Assembly (NCBI GenBank): GCA_934525625.1
Contig: CAKSZL010000008.1
Location: 60,838-124,837 of the forward strand
Direction of reading: 5' to 3'
Source of the DNA: an uncultured Burkholderiaceae bacterium
GTDB taxonomy: Bacteria; Pseudomonadota; Gammaproteobacteria; Burkholderiales; Burkholderiaceae_B
Length of the DNA: 64,000 nucleotides
Both the position numbers and the translations under genes were made by a program. The number at the start of each line of letters is the position of its first letter. The stretch's first letter is position 1. The notes beneath the pieces are model-generated. The model worked only from the letters and a program-made list of their open reading frames with translations. It made no database searches and was not told the DNA's origin. Of this stretch, positions 26,524 to 36,476 are shown piece by piece.

Positions 26524-28730
26524 AATGCGTCGTGCCGGTTTTCTTCTGGATGGAAAGGCAGCGTCAGGGTAACCGTGACGCCTTGGCCTTCGTTGGGATG
26601 GATCGTCGCGCCGCCGCCCAGTTCTTCCATGCGGTTACGCAGGTTCCCCAGCCCGTTGCCCGGCTGGCGCCCACGGCCGTCCGCCAGGCCCTGGCCGTCG
26701 TCGCGGATGGCGATGGCCAGCCCCGCCTCGGGCGTCACGCTGACGCGGATGTCGACGCGGCTGGCTCGGGCATGGCGGATGATGTTGCTGAGCGCTTCGC
26801 GCAGGCAGGCGCGCAGGTTCTTGACCTGCTGGTAAGACACCAGTGTTTCCGGCATGTCCGGCGCGTGCCAGGCCAGGGCCAGATCGGCGGCGTCCAGGCG
26901 TTCCGAGCTTTCGTAGCGCAGGGCGGCCATCAGGTCGGCCAGGGTTTCGGCCTGGCCGGTCAAGCCGGTGACGATGCTGCGGATGTCCCGCATGGCGTCG
27001 CGCAGGGTGCCGTGCACCGCGTGGATGTCCGACTGGTGCAGGCCGGTCAGCAGCGAGGCGCCGATGTCGTCGTGCAGGTCGCGGGCGATGCGGTGGCGTT
27101 CGTGCGATACGCCCTGGGCGAAGGCGTTGCGGCTTTCTTCGGCGTAGCGCAGCAGCCCCAGCAGTTGCCGGGCCTGTTGCGCGTGGGGCTGGCCGTATAT
27201 GCCGCGCCCCTTCCAAGGGTAGCGCAGCCATAGCTCGTTCGCCGGCGTGGTGTCGGGTATGCGCAGGCATAAGCCGTCTTCTTCCACGGCGACGGCCCGC
27301 GCCGGGGATGCGGTTTCGTCAGCGAGGGCCGGGCGCGGCGCGCGCACGACTTCCAAGGGCTGGAACATGTCTTCCAGCAGTTGCTGCCAGCGGCGCGTGC
27401 GTTCCGGCGGCGTGGCGGCCAGCACCACGTCGAGTATGCCGCGAAAGATTTCCTGTTCTTCGAGCCGGGTGCGCGTCACCATGCGCGACCAGACGAAGTT
27501 GCGCACCGGCAGGTACAGAAAGCCCACCGCGATGAGAGCCAGCGCCAGCGATTGCATGGCCCCCAGGTGCAGCGCGTAGACCAGGAAGGCGTCCAGTGCG
27601 ATGAGGGCCAGCGTGGCTACCGCATACAACAGGATGCGGTAGGCCCACTGGTCGAGCTGGAACAGCCGGTAGCGCCCCACGCCCACGGCCAGGCCGGCGT
27701 AGATGAGCGTGAAGAACACCAGGGCCCAGGCCTGGTCAATGCCTGAGCCGGCCCCGGACAGCCAACTGGGCAGCATGGCCAGGCAAAAAAAGCTGCACGC
27801 CAGCGCGGTAACCAGACCCATCCAGCGTATGGCTGCGCGGGCCAGCGGATGATGGCGCGCACGCCGCCATTGCCAGAGGGCGCAAGCCATGATGCCCAGG
27901 GTGCCGAACATCGTGGGGTAGGCGTTGCCCCAACTGGTTTCCGGCAGCCAGCGCAGGCTGTCCAGCACCCAGATGGCGAAAAACAGGGCGGCCACGGCGG
28001 CCAGCCAGCGCTTGCGCACCAGTTGCTGCGGATGAACCAGGAACAGGACGATCATGGCGGCGGCGAACATTTGCACGCCGCCATGATTGACGATGCTGAG
28101 CCAGCGGATGACATCGCCGTCCAGCGCCAGTTCGCGGCTGCCGTAGACGCTGGCCGAGGCGGTGAACAGGAACATGGCCAGGCCGGTGACGGCGAATGCG
28201 CGGGTGCCGAGTTCCTGGGGGCGCAGCGTCCACACCCAGGTGCCCAGCAGCAAGCCGCCCAGCGCGGCCGCCCAGAGCATCCAGAAAGTGAAGGGCAGGT
28301 CGCCCAGCGAGCGCGAACCGGGCACGACGGACAGCCGGCTGGCCTGGCCGTCGGCCGTGCGCAGTTGCAACAATACGGGCTGGTTCGCCTGCCGGGCCTG
28401 GGCCAGCACGCGTGACAGCATCGATTGTTTGTGCATGAACGCCGCCTGTTCGGCGTAGGTTGGCAGCAGATCGGGCTCTTCGATGAGATCGGTGGCGGAC
28501 AGCGTGATCGGCGCTTGCGCCGATGGGCCGGCCAGGCTTTCCAGTACGGCCGGCCCGCCGGCCGGCAAGGCGTGCTGGGCGGTGAGGACGCCGGCGGCGT
28601 GGTCGGCTTTCAGGTTGAGCCCGAGAGCCGGTTGCCCGAGCAGGTAGAACACGGCTGCCAGGCAAAGCGCCAGCCCCGCCAGTAATACGGCCAGCAGGCG
28701 CGAGGAGGGAGCGAGAGTAGGCGTTTTCAT
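26478..28730 (-). CDS. membrane sensor histidine kinase (HisKA_3 type)
   Basis: 750 residues: an N-terminal helix (12-32), a periplasmic stretch of about 110 residues, eight or nine more membrane helices (about 147-405), a cytoplasmic linker, then the NarX/UhpB-type kinase core with His553 (RHRIARDLHDDIGASLL), a HATPase domain with N box (LREALSNIIRHA), DDGQGL and GNGLGNLRNRMEELGG. The membrane layout resembles 7TM receptor kinases, but I do not recognise the sensor. It overlaps its response regulator gene by 46 bp. The ligand is unknown. Confidence 0.9.
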   Translation of the reverse strand: MKTPTLAPSSRLLAVLLAGLALCLAAVFYLLGQPALGLNLKADHAAGVLTAQHALPAGGPAVLESLAGPSAQAPITLSATDLIEEPDLLPTYAEQAAFMHKQSMLSRVLAQARQANQPVLLQLRTADGQASRLSVVPGSRSLGDLPFTFWMLWAAALGGLLLGTWVWTLRPQELGTRAFAVTGLAMFLFTASASVYGSRELALDGDVIRWLSIVNHGGVQMFAAAMIVLFLVHPQQLVRKRWLAAVAALFFAIWVLDSLRWLPETSWGNAYPTMFGTLGIMACALWQWRRARHHPLARAAIRWMGLVTALACSFFCLAMLPSWLSGAGSGIDQAWALVFFTLIYAGLAVGVGRYRLFQLDQWAYRILLYAVATLALIALDAFLVYALHLGAMQSLALALIAVGFLYLPVRNFVWSRMVTRTRLEEQEIFRGILDVVLAATPPERTRRWQQLLEDMFQPLEVVRAPRPALADETASPARAVAVEEDGLCLRIPDTTPANELWLRYPWKGRGIYGQPHAQQARQLLGLLRYAEESRNAFAQGVSHERHRIARDLHDDIGASLLTGLHQSDIHAVHGTLRDAMRDIRSIVTGLTGQAETLADLMAALRYESSERLDAADLALAWHAPDMPETLVSYQQVKNLRACLREALSNIIRHARASRVDIRVSVTPEAGLAIAIRDDGQGLADGRGRQPGNGLGNLRNRMEELGGGATIHPNEGQGVTVTLTLPFHPEENRHDALCPHTQTNPRTASTS

Positions 28731-28988
28731 AAGGGCGAAAACGGCGGGGCGGCGGGCAGGCCCGTCCGGGAGGCGGCAATGCCGTTGCGGATAAGCCGCC
28801 GCGCACCTCTGATGCCGGTGCGAACGAGGGGCAAATTGTCACACACTGATAACTATTCTTGTATACAGAGGAACCCTGTATTGAGACGTTGGCGCGGCAT
28901 GGCGTGCGCGGGGGAGCGCCAACGCAAACGCGCCGCCCGGGCCTGCTGGCCGGCGGCGCGCCCGGCGAGGGCCGGGTTGGCTGGAGGG

Positions 28989-29016
28989 AAAGCCCCGCCG
29001 CAAGCAGCGGGACTTT
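28989..29016 (-). terminator. terminator after the lipoprotein gene
   Basis: AAAGCCCCGC pairs with GCGGGACTTT (one G-U) around an 8-base loop, 13 bp past the lipoprotein stop on the minus strand. The rest of the 298-bp gap to the kinase gene (28731-29028) holds an AT-rich patch around 28845-28880, likely the kinase promoter, and GC-rich sequence without visible genes. Confidence 0.6.
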
Positions 29017-29028
29017 CAGGGTTGATGC

Positions 29029-30222
29029 TTAGTTCTTCGGTACGCTGAAGCTGCCGTTGGTGACGGAGTAGGTAACGACCTGGTTGGCGGGCCCAAGACC
29101 GACCACCGTGGCGGTGAATGTGCCTTCGATGGCGGTGTCATCCGCTTTGGTCACCGTGACGCTGCACTTGCCGCCTTCCTTCGAGTGCGCGGAAGTCAGA
29201 TTCATGAACTTCCAAGAGTTCAAAGGATCGCTTGCGACCTTGGAAGTGTTCATGAAGGTGACGTTGCCCACTTCGCCGCTCTTGCCGCAGGTGTAGGTGC
29301 CGACCTCGGTCATGAGGTGCTGGATGCTCCAATTGTCGTTGCTGGTGGTGCTGGCGGCCAGGGTGGCGGGCAGGCCAGGCTGATAATTGGTGCCCGCGAT
29401 ATTCTGGGTGCCCTCATACACGGTACCGTCCACGGTAGCCGTAATGTGGGGGCCGGAAGTTGGCGGATCGTTATCGCCATCATCCGGCTTATGCATCTCG
29501 GGATTGGCCGTCAGCATGATCACGTCGCAGATGTCCTGCTTGCCCGGGCAGTCTTCGTGGTGGGTATTCAGCATGATGCTGACGCCGGGGCTGGGATAGT
29601 CTTCGCCGTCGACTTGCCGCCACTGGCGGCGCAGCAGGGCGTCCTTGTTCAGCGAGTTGGTCGTGGCTTTGGGGTCGAAGCGCAGATAGGCGTAGTGCGC
29701 CTTGTTCTTGTCGGCCAGGTCGGTCTGGGCGTAGTCGATCTCCTGGAAGTAGGAGGCTTCTTCGTAGGCTTTGAAGGTGTAACTCTTGCCGTCGTTGTTG
29801 TCGACCGTGATCTCGCCCGTGGTCTTGTCAACGGACAGCTTGTATTTAAGTTCGTCGCCCGACACCGGGAAGGCGGCGCCGTATTCGCCGGCGCGGGGCG
29901 AATCGATGGCCACCGAGGCGACCGCGAAAGTCACCTTGTCGCCCTCGACGATGATGTCCAGCCCGTCGCCTGCGGCCTTCGTGGACATGGCCGCGGGCGC
30001 CGCGCCGCCGGCGAAGTCGTCCACCAGCGCCGCCATGAACTTCTTGCAGCCTTCCAGACAGCCTTGTTCCTCGGGGCCGTCGCCGCCCCCGCCGCCGCCC
30101 CCACCGCCGCCTGAGTCGTCGCCGCCGCCTCCGCCGCCGCAGGCCGCCATCGCAAGCGCCATCGCCGTTATGATTCCCAGCTTCTTGAGCCTGGAGGCAT
30201 CCAGTAGGTTTGTCGTTCTCAT
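29029..30222 (-). CDS. cysteine-containing lipoprotein with poly-Gly linker, unknown function
   Basis: 397 residues from MRTTNLLDASR. Signal peptide ending AMAAC, with Cys28 as the probable lipid anchor, followed by a tether of glycines broken by DDS. The rest is an exported domain rich in Thr, Asp and Lys with six more cysteines after the lipid site and its CLEGC pair (EDCPGKQDIC, YTCGK, KCSVT), likely paired as disulfides. The C-terminal 100 residues look like a beta-sandwich (GTYTCGKSGEVGNVTFMN; SFSVPKN). I do not recognise the family. Codon use is less GC-skewed than its neighbours. It sits between the sensor kinase and the ribosomal operon and diverges from the latter. Confidence 0.8.
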   Translation of the reverse strand: MRTTNLLDASRLKKLGIITAMALAMAACGGGGGGDDSGGGGGGGGGGDGPEEQGCLEGCKKFMAALVDDFAGGAAPAAMSTKAAGDGLDIIVEGDKVTFAVASVAIDSPRAGEYGAAFPVSGDELKYKLSVDKTTGEITVDNNDGKSYTFKAYEEASYFQEIDYAQTDLADKNKAHYAYLRFDPKATTNSLNKDALLRRQWRQVDGEDYPSPGVSIMLNTHHEDCPGKQDICDVIMLTANPEMHKPDDGDNDPPTSGPHITATVDGTVYEGTQNIAGTNYQPGLPATLAASTTSNDNWSIQHLMTEVGTYTCGKSGEVGNVTFMNTSKVASDPLNSWKFMNLTSAHSKEGGKCSVTVTKADDTAIEGTFTATVVGLGPANQVVTYSVTNGSFSVPKN

Positions 30223-30443
30223 TGTGCAGCCCATCCTTGAATTGTAAGAAGTAAAGAAAATTTCTTAGCAAGTGAAAATTCTTCACTATGGATTCTAGGG
30301 AGACGGAAAGCGGCCCACTATCCCCGGAACAGGGGGAATCAGGGCTAACGAGGATTGATTGGAAACCAGAGGCGGCTGCGTGGTGCGGATGCGCCAATGC
30401 AACACCGGCCGGCGGGCCGCAAGAAAATATTGTGGAACAGGGC

Positions 30444-30472
30444 TTGCGTTTGTCCGCAAAACGCAGTAAAGT
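30444..30472 (+). promoter_or_regulatory. candidate promoter for the spc operon
   Basis: TTGCGT, a 17-bp spacer and TAAAGT form a plausible sigma-70 promoter about 330 bp before rplN. A 7-bp inverted repeat (TGCGTTT / AAACGCA) lies across the -35 and spacer, which could be an operator or chance. Confidence 0.45.
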
Positions 30473-30631
30473 TTAGAGCTTGCTTTAGTCTTAATGTAAA
30501 CGACGAGTGCACACGTGGTAGAAGCCGGAGCGGGAAGCGAAGGCGGAGAGCAGCAGGGCGCGAACAAAACGCGCCGGGCTGGCAACGGGCACATCGAAGG
30601 TTAAAACGATTCAAGCAAGCGACTCAAGCGA

Positions 30632-30669
30632 GCGCTGTGGGGTGTACTCCAAAACAGCGCAAGTTTTTT
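30632..30669 (+). terminator. orphan terminator / attenuator ahead of rplN
   Basis: GCGCTGT and ACAGCGC form a perfect 7-bp stem with a 15-base loop, followed by AAG and T6. No plus-strand gene precedes it for several kilobases, so it can only act on leader RNA of the ribosomal operon or define a small RNA. Confidence 0.7.
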
Positions 30670-30680
30670 AGCCAGATTTT

Positions 30681-30744
30681 CAACCCAGGGTTTTGGGCCG
30701 GTATGCCGGTTTGAAGCCTGACGGGACCAAAACTGGCTGGGTTG
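30681..30744 (+). promoter_or_regulatory. long hairpin in the rplN leader
   Basis: CAACCCAG (30681-30688) and TTTTGG (30691-30696) pair with CCAAAA (30727-30732) and CTGGGTTG (30737-30744). The enclosed bases can form a small CCGG/CCGG stem. It ends about 60 bases before the rplN start and overlaps the region just after the orphan terminator. Confidence 0.6.
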
Positions 30745-30805
30745 TCCAGGCGGCGGCATTGTGCCGTACGACGGATGACTCGGCTAAGTTGGACTAGGAA
30801 CAATC

Positions 30806-31174
30806 ATGATACAAATGCAGACCACGCTGGACGTGGCCGACAACACGGGTGCGCGTTCCGTCATGTGCATCAAGGTGTTGGGCGGCTCCGGGCGCCGTTA
30901 TGCCGCAATTGGCGATGTCATCAAGGTCACCGTCAAGGATGCGGCTCCGCGCGGCCGTGTCAAGAAAGGCGAAATCTACAACGCCGTGGTGGTGCGTACC
31001 GCCAAGGGCGTGCGTCGCCGCGACGGTTCCCTCATCAAGTTCGGCGGCAATGCCGCCGTGTTGCTCAACGCCAAGCTCGAGCCCATCGGCACTCGCATCT
31101 TCGGGCCCGTCACGCGTGAATTGCGTACGGAGAAGTTCATGAAGATCGTGTCGCTGGCGCCGGAAGTGCTGTAA
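30806..31174 (+). CDS. rplN: 50S ribosomal protein L14
   Basis: 122 residues, the exact family length: [27 protein letters not shown] to SLAPEVL. L14 binds 23S rRNA near the 30S interface and is the target of the silencing factor RsfS. First gene of the spc operon. In E. coli rpsQ (S17) and the rest of the S10 operon directly precede it; here a divergent lipoprotein gene does. Confidence 0.98.
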   Translation: MIQMQTTLDVADNTGARSVMCIKVLGGSGRRYAAIGDVIKVTVKDAAPRGRVKKGEIYNAVVVRTAKGVRRRDGSLIKFGGNAAVLLNAKLEPIGTRIFGPVTRELRTEKFMKIVSLAPEVL

Positions 31175-31183
31175 GGAGCCGAC

Positions 31184-31504
31184 ATGCAAAAAATCCGTAA
31201 AGGTGACGAAGTCATCGTGCTGACCGGGCGTGACAAAAACCGCCGCGGCACGGTGCTGCAGCGCGTTGACGCCGACCACGTCGTGGTCGAGGGCATCAAC
31301 GTCGTCAAGAAGCACGTCAAAGCCAACCCCATGGCCGGTACGCCGGGCGGCATCGTCGACAAGACCCTGCCCATCCATATTTCCAACGTGGCGCTGTTCA
31401 ATCCCGAAACCGGCAAGGGCGACCGCGTCGGCATCCAGGTTGTCGAAGGCCGCAAAGTGCGCATCTACCGCTCCAACGGCGCGGTCGTTGGCGCCAAGGC
31501 TTGA
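31184..31504 (+). CDS. rplX: 50S ribosomal protein L24
   Basis: 106 residues. N-terminal KOW motif ([19 protein letters not shown]) typical of L24, an assembly initiator of the large subunit. It follows rplN by 9 bp with AAGGAG before the ATG. Confidence 0.98.
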   Translation: MQKIRKGDEVIVLTGRDKNRRGTVLQRVDADHVVVEGINVVKKHVKANPMAGTPGGIVDKTLPIHISNVALFNPETGKGDRVGIQVVEGRKVRIYRSNGAVVGAKA

Positions 31505-31518
31505 GGGGCGAATTCATC

Positions 31519-32058
31519 ATGGCTCGTTTGCAAGAGTTCTACCGTAATAAAGTCATGGCCGACCTGCAAAGCAAGTTCGGCTACAAGAGCGTCATGGAAG
31601 TGCCCCGCATCACCAAGATCACGCTGAACATGGGCGTGTCCGAAGCGGTGGCCGACAAGAAGGTCATCGAGCATGCGGTGTCCGACATGAGCAAGATCGC
31701 CGGCCAGAAGCCCGTGGTCACCAAGACGCGCAAGTCCATCGCGGGCTTCAAGATCCGCGAAGACTACCCCATCGGCTGCATGGTCACGCTGCGTGGCCAG
31801 CGCATGTACGAATTCCTCGATCGCCTCATCGCGGTCGCGCTGCCTCGCGTGCGCGACTTCCGCGGTATTTCGGGTCGTGCGTTCGATGGCCGTGGCAACT
31901 ACAACTTCGGGGTGAAAGAGCAGATCATCTTCCCCGAAATCGAATACGACAAAATCGACGCGCTGCGTGGGATGAACATCAGCATCACCACCACCGCCAA
32001 GACTGACGAAGAAGCCAAGGCGCTGTTGACGGCCTTCAGCTTCCCGTTCCGCAACTAA
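31519..32058 (+). CDS. rplE: 50S ribosomal protein L5
   Basis: 179 residues from [11 protein letters not shown]; the earlier in-frame ATG at 31501 overlaps the rplX stop region and lacks similarity. L5 binds 5S rRNA: motifs [39 protein letters not shown]. Confidence 0.97.
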   Translation: MARLQEFYRNKVMADLQSKFGYKSVMEVPRITKITLNMGVSEAVADKKVIEHAVSDMSKIAGQKPVVTKTRKSIAGFKIREDYPIGCMVTLRGQRMYEFLDRLIAVALPRVRDFRGISGRAFDGRGNYNFGVKEQIIFPEIEYDKIDALRGMNISITTTAKTDEEAKALLTAFSFPFRN

Positions 32059-32068
32059 GGGGCGCAAC

Positions 32069-32374
32069 GTGGCCAAACTTTCACTCATCAATCGCGACAT
32101 CAAGCGTGCCAAGCTGGCAGCCAAGTATGCGGCCAAGCGTGAGGCCTTGAAAGCGATCATCAACGATCAGTCCAAGACCGACGAAGAGCGCTACCAGGCT
32201 CGCCTGCAACTGCAGCAACTGCCGCGCAACGCCAATCCCACCCGCCAGCGCAACCGCTGCCTGGTGACCGGCCGTCCTCGCGGCGTCTTCAGCAAATTCG
32301 GTCTGGCTCGTCACAAGCTGCGCGAAATGGCGCTGCGTGGCGAAGTGCCGGGCGTGACCAAAGCTAGCTGGTAG
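32069..32374 (+). CDS. rpsN: 30S ribosomal protein S14
   Basis: 101 residues, starting at GTG ([14 protein letters not shown]). The long, zinc-free C-minus form: no CxxC pairs, ending [18 protein letters not shown]. It follows rplE by 10 bp. Confidence 0.97.
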   Translation: MAKLSLINRDIKRAKLAAKYAAKREALKAIINDQSKTDEERYQARLQLQQLPRNANPTRQRNRCLVTGRPRGVFSKFGLARHKLREMALRGEVPGVTKASW

Positions 32375-32385
32375 GAGAAAAACAC

Positions 32386-32781
32386 ATGAGCATGAGCGAT
32401 CCCATCGCCGACATGTTGACCCGCGTGCGCAATGCGCAGCAAGTTCGCAAGACGTCGGTCAGCATGCCCTCCTCGAAGCTGAAAGCGGCCATCGCCGCCG
32501 TGCTGAAGGATGAAGGCTACATCGAGAGCTACCGCGTCAGCGGTGAACAGGCCAAGCCGGTTCTCGAAATCGATCTTAAGTACTACGCCGGCCGTCCTGT
32601 CATCGAGCGCATCGAACGCGTGTCGCGTCCCGGTCTGCGTATCTACAAGGGCCGTACCACCCTGCCGCAGGTCATGAACGGCCTGGGCGTGGCTATCATT
32701 TCCACGCCGCGCGGCGTCATGACGGACCGCAAGGCCCGCGCTACGGGCGTGGGCGGCGAAGTCCTGTGCTACGTCGCCTAA
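32386..32781 (+). CDS. rpsH: 30S ribosomal protein S8
   Basis: 131 residues: [19 protein letters not shown] to [20 protein letters not shown]. In E. coli S8 represses the spc operon by binding rplE mRNA; I did not identify the matching site here. AGGAG at 32373-32377 supports the first of the two ATGs. Confidence 0.98.
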   Translation: MSMSDPIADMLTRVRNAQQVRKTSVSMPSSKLKAAIAAVLKDEGYIESYRVSGEQAKPVLEIDLKYYAGRPVIERIERVSRPGLRIYKGRTTLPQVMNGLGVAIISTPRGVMTDRKARATGVGGEVLCYVA

Positions 32782-32791
32782 GGGGAATTAC

Positions 32792-33325
32792 ATGTCACGT
32801 ATTGCAAAATACCCGGTCGAGCTGCCCAAGGGCGTAGAGACCACCATCAATGCCGACAGCATCGTCGTCAAGGGCCCGCTGGGCACGCTGACGCAGCCGC
32901 TGACCGGCGACGTCGAGATCAAGCTCGACGACAACAAACTGACGTTCGCCGTGGCCAACGACTCGCGCCACGCACACGCCATGTCCGGCACGCTGCGTGC
33001 GCTGGTCAACAACATGGTTACCGGCGTCAGCAAGGGCTTTGAGCGCAAGCTGAACCTCGTGGGCGTGGGTTTCCGCGCCCAGGTGCAAGGCACCGCGCTC
33101 AAGATGCAGCTCGGCTTTTCGCACGACGTCGTGCACGAAATGCCTGAAGGCGTCAAGATCGAGTGCCCCACGCCTACCGAAGTCGTGGTCAAGGGTGCTG
33201 ACAAGCAAGTCGTCGGCCAGGTAGCCGCGGAAATCCGCGCCTACCGCCGTCCCGAGCCCTACAAGGGCAAGGGCGTCCGGTACGCCGACGAGCATGTCAT
33301 CATCAAGGAAACCAAGAAGAAGTAA
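32792..33325 (+). CDS. rplF: 50S ribosomal protein L6
   Basis: 177 residues: [19 protein letters not shown] at the start and the C-terminal L6 signature [13 protein letters not shown]. Sits near the factor-binding site of the large subunit. Confidence 0.98.
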   Translation: MSRIAKYPVELPKGVETTINADSIVVKGPLGTLTQPLTGDVEIKLDDNKLTFAVANDSRHAHAMSGTLRALVNNMVTGVSKGFERKLNLVGVGFRAQVQGTALKMQLGFSHDVVHEMPEGVKIECPTPTEVVVKGADKQVVGQVAAEIRAYRRPEPYKGKGVRYADEHVIIKETKKK

Positions 33326-33346
33326 GCGCGCGGACAAGGACGAATC

Positions 33347-33703
33347 ATGGACAAGAAACTCTCCCGTTTGCGTCGTGCAGCAGCGACTCGCCGGAAAATC
33401 AACACGCAGCGCGTTCATCGCCTGTCGGTTTTCCGTTCGAATCAGCATATCTACGCAAACATCATTTCGCCGGAAGGCGATCGTGTGCTGGTCAGCGCTT
33501 CCACGCTGGAACCCGAAGTCCGCAAGGAACTCTCGGGCCAGGGCGGCAACGTTTCCGCCGCCGGCCTGGTTGGCAAGCGCGTGGCTGAAAAAGCCAAGGC
33601 CGCCGGCATCGAACAGGTGGCTTTCGACCGCGCGGGCTTCCGCTACCACGGCCGCGTCAAGGCGCTGGCCGACGCCGCTCGCGAAGCGGGTCTGAAATTC
33701 TAA
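33347..33703 (+). CDS. rplR: 50S ribosomal protein L18
   Basis: 118 residues: basic N-terminus [17 protein letters not shown], then the 5S rRNA-binding domain ending [21 protein letters not shown]. Partners L5 in the 5S particle. Confidence 0.98.
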   Translation: MDKKLSRLRRAAATRRKINTQRVHRLSVFRSNQHIYANIISPEGDRVLVSASTLEPEVRKELSGQGGNVSAAGLVGKRVAEKAKAAGIEQVAFDRAGFRYHGRVKALADAAREAGLKF

Positions 33704-33715
33704 AGGAATTGGCAA

Positions 33716-34237
33716 ATGGCTAAAGCACAAGGTAGGCAGGCTGCCGAAAAAGAGAACGACGACGGCCTGCGTGAAAAAATGATCGGCGTCAACCGCGTCA
33801 GCAAGGTGGTGAAGGGTGGTCGTACCATGAGCTTCGCCGCGCTGACCGTGGTGGGCGACGGCGACGGCCGCATCGGCATGGGCAAGGGCAAGGCCCGCGA
33901 AGTGCCGGTGGCCGTCCAGAAGGCAATGGAACAGGCCCGTCGCGGCATGTACCGCGTTGCCCTCAAGAACGGCACGCTGCACCACACGGTGGTGGGCAAG
34001 CACGGTGCATCCACCGTCCTGATCTCGCCCGCGGCCGAAGGTACCGGCGTAATCGCCGGCGGCCCGATGCGCGCCATCTTCGAAGTCATGGGCGTGCGTA
34101 ACGTCGTGGCCAAGAGCCTGGGTTCCAGCAATCCTTACAACCTGGTGCGCGCCACGCTGAATGGTCTGCGCGCCTGCTCGACCCCCGCCGAAATCGCTGC
34201 CAAGCGCGGCAAGTCGGTCGAAGACATTCTGAGGTGA
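33716..34237 (+). CDS. rpsE: 30S ribosomal protein S5
   Basis: 173 residues. Double-stranded RNA-binding N-domain ([35 protein letters not shown]) and the C-domain [19 protein letters not shown]. Involved in decoding accuracy and spectinomycin sensitivity. Confidence 0.98.
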   Translation: MAKAQGRQAAEKENDDGLREKMIGVNRVSKVVKGGRTMSFAALTVVGDGDGRIGMGKGKAREVPVAVQKAMEQARRGMYRVALKNGTLHHTVVGKHGASTVLISPAAEGTGVIAGGPMRAIFEVMGVRNVVAKSLGSSNPYNLVRATLNGLRACSTPAEIAAKRGKSVEDILR

Positions 34238-34241
34238 TCTC

Positions 34242-34430
34242 ATGACGACACCAAAGCAAATCAAAGTTACGCTCGTGCGCTCTGTCATCGGCACCAAGCA
34301 ATCCCATCGCGACACCGTTCGCGGTCTGGGCCTGGGCCGTGTCAACAGCAGCCGCGTGTTGGTCGATACGCCCGAGGTGCGTGGGATGATCCGTAAAGTG
34401 GATTACCTGGTCACCGTCTCGGAAGCCTGA
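34242..34430 (+). CDS. rpmD: 50S ribosomal protein L30
   Basis: 62 residues, [20 protein letters not shown] to [10 protein letters not shown], the short bacterial form. Begins 4 bp after the rpsE stop. Confidence 0.97.
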   Translation: MTTPKQIKVTLVRSVIGTKQSHRDTVRGLGLGRVNSSRVLVDTPEVRGMIRKVDYLVTVSEA

Positions 34431-34441
34431 AAGGAAGCGGC

Positions 34442-34882
34442 ATGACTGTTACTCAACTGAACACTCTGCAACCGGCTGCCGGCAGCAAGAAAGCTCGCCG
34501 TCGCGTGGGCCGCGGCATCGGTTCCGGCCTCGGCAAGACGGCCGGCCGTGGCCACAAAGGCCAGAAGTCGCGTTCCGGCGGTTTCCACAAAGTCGGTTTC
34601 GAAGGCGGCCAAATGCCCCTGTACCGTCGCCTGCCCAAGCGTGGCTTCACCACGCCCGGCGGCCACCTGTACGCCGAAGTCCGCCTGTCCGACCTGCAAG
34701 CCCTGCCCGTCGACGAAGTCGACGTGCAAGTGCTCAAGCAAGCCGGCGTGGTTGGCCAGCTGGTTCGCTATGCCAAGGTCATCAAGTCCGGCACGCTGGA
34801 CCGCAAGGTGAACCTGAAGGGCATCACGGCGACGGCCGGCGCGCGCGCGGCCATCGAAGCCGCTGGTGGTTCGCTGGCTTAA
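34442..34882 (+). CDS. rplO: 50S ribosomal protein L15
   Basis: 146 residues: [20 protein letters not shown] (rRNA-binding Gly-rich arm) and the C-terminal [20 protein letters not shown]. Usual place before secY. Confidence 0.98.
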   Translation: MTVTQLNTLQPAAGSKKARRRVGRGIGSGLGKTAGRGHKGQKSRSGGFHKVGFEGGQMPLYRRLPKRGFTTPGGHLYAEVRLSDLQALPVDEVDVQVLKQAGVVGQLVRYAKVIKSGTLDRKVNLKGITATAGARAAIEAAGGSLA

Positions 34883-34894
34883 TGAGAGGTGAGC

Positions 34895-36220
34895 GTGGCT
34901 AAAGCTCAGGCACTGAACAAGTCGGGATCGAAGTACGGCGATTTGCGTCGCCGTCTCGTATTCCTGCTTCTGGCGCTGGTGGTGTACCGCCTCGGTACCC
35001 ACATTCCCGTGCCGGGCATCAATCCCGACGCGCTGGCCGAGATGTTCCAGCAGAACCAGGGCGGTATCCTGGGGATGTTCAACATGTTCTCGGGCGGGGC
35101 GCTTGAGCGTTTCTCGGTGTTCGCACTGGGGATCATGCCCTACATCTCCGCAGCCATCATCATGCAGCTGATGGCGGTCGTCGTGCCGTCCCTGGAAGCC
35201 CTCAAGAAAGAAGGCGAATCCGGGCGGCGCAAGATCACCCAGTACACCCGCTACGGCACGGTGTTCCTGGCGCTGATCCAGGCCGTCGGCATCTCGGTCG
35301 CGCTCGAATCGCAGCCGGGGCTGGTCATCGACCCGGGCATGCTGTTCCGCTTCACCACGGTCGTCACGCTGCTTACCGGCACCATGTTCGTCATGTGGCT
35401 GGGCGAGCAGATCACCGAGCGCGGTATCGGCAACGGCATTTCCATCCTGATCTTCGCGGGTATCGTCGCGGGTCTGCCCAGCGCCCTCACCGGCATGCTG
35501 GACCTCGTCCGCACCGATTCCATGAGCATACTGTCGGCGCTGTTCATCCTGGCCCTGGTGGTTCTGGTCACCTACTTCGTCGTCTTCGTCGAACGCGGCC
35601 AGCGCCGGATCACGGTGAACTACGCCAAGCGCCAGGTGGGCAACAAGATCTACGGCGGCCAAAGCTCGCATCTGCCGCTCAAGCTCAACATGGCCGGCGT
35701 GATTCCTCCGATTTTTGCGTCGTCCATCATTCTGCTGCCCGCCACGGTTACCAGCTGGTTCTCCAGCAACCCCAGCATGCGCTGGCTGGGCGACCTGGCC
35801 GCCGCATTGGCGCCGCACCAACCGTTGTACGTCACGCTGTTCTCGGCGCTGATCATCTTCTTCTGCTTTTTCTACACGGCCCTGGTGTTCAACAGCCGCG
35901 AAACCGCAGACAACCTGAAGAAGAGCGGCGCCTTCGTCCCCGGTATTCGTCCCGGCGACCAGACGGCCAAGTACATCGACAAGATTCTCATGCGTCTGAC
36001 GCTGGCCGGAGCCATCTACATCACCTTGGTGTGCTTGCTGCCCGAATTCATGCAGATGCGCTGGAACGTCCCCTTCTATTTCGGCGGCACGTCCCTGCTC
36101 ATCATCGTTGTCGTAGCAATGGATTTCATGGCGCAGACCCAAGCCTACATGATGTCTCACCAGTATGATTCGTTGCTCAAGAAGGCCAACTTCAAGGGTG
36201 CGGGTCTGCCCGTGCGGTAA
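34895..36220 (+). CDS. secY: preprotein translocase subunit SecY
   Basis: 441 residues with ten membrane helices; central channel of the SecYEG translocon in the inner membrane. Marks: [16 protein letters not shown], the [18 protein letters not shown] plug and helix 2 region, [19 protein letters not shown], and the cytoplasmic loop [17 protein letters not shown] used by SecA and ribosomes. The GTG at 34895 has AGAGG at good spacing; the GTG at 34889 lies too close to it. It is embedded among ribosomal genes as in most bacteria. Confidence 0.97.
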   Translation: MAKAQALNKSGSKYGDLRRRLVFLLLALVVYRLGTHIPVPGINPDALAEMFQQNQGGILGMFNMFSGGALERFSVFALGIMPYISAAIIMQLMAVVVPSLEALKKEGESGRRKITQYTRYGTVFLALIQAVGISVALESQPGLVIDPGMLFRFTTVVTLLTGTMFVMWLGEQITERGIGNGISILIFAGIVAGLPSALTGMLDLVRTDSMSILSALFILALVVLVTYFVVFVERGQRRITVNYAKRQVGNKIYGGQSSHLPLKLNMAGVIPPIFASSIILLPATVTSWFSSNPSMRWLGDLAAALAPHQPLYVTLFSALIIFFCFFYTALVFNSRETADNLKKSGAFVPGIRPGDQTAKYIDKILMRLTLAGAIYITLVCLLPEFMQMRWNVPFYFGGTSLLIIVVVAMDFMAQTQAYMMSHQYDSLLKKANFKGAGLPVR

Positions 36221-36226
36221 ACGAGA

Positions 36227-36445
36227 ATGGCAAAAGACGACGTAATTCAAATGCAGGGCGAGGTCCTCGAAAACCTCCCCAACGCAACTTTCCGCGTCAA
36301 GCTTGAAAATGGCCATGTGGTGTTGGGCCATATTTCCGGCAAGATGCGCATGCATTACATCCGGATCCTGCCGGGAGACAAGGTCACAGTGGAGCTCACG
36401 CCCTATGACCTCTCGCGGGCCAGGATTGTTTTCCGCTCTAAATAA
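36227..36445 (+). CDS. infA: translation initiation factor IF-1
   Basis: 72 residues, one S1-type OB fold: [40 protein letters not shown], ending RIVFRSK. Occupies the ribosomal A site during initiation. Lies between secY and rpmJ, a common betaproteobacterial order. Confidence 0.98.
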   Translation: MAKDDVIQMQGEVLENLPNATFRVKLENGHVVLGHISGKMRMHYIRILPGDKVTVELTPYDLSRARIVFRSK

Positions 36446-36476
36446 GCGGCCGGTTACAGGAACACAGGAGATCACC

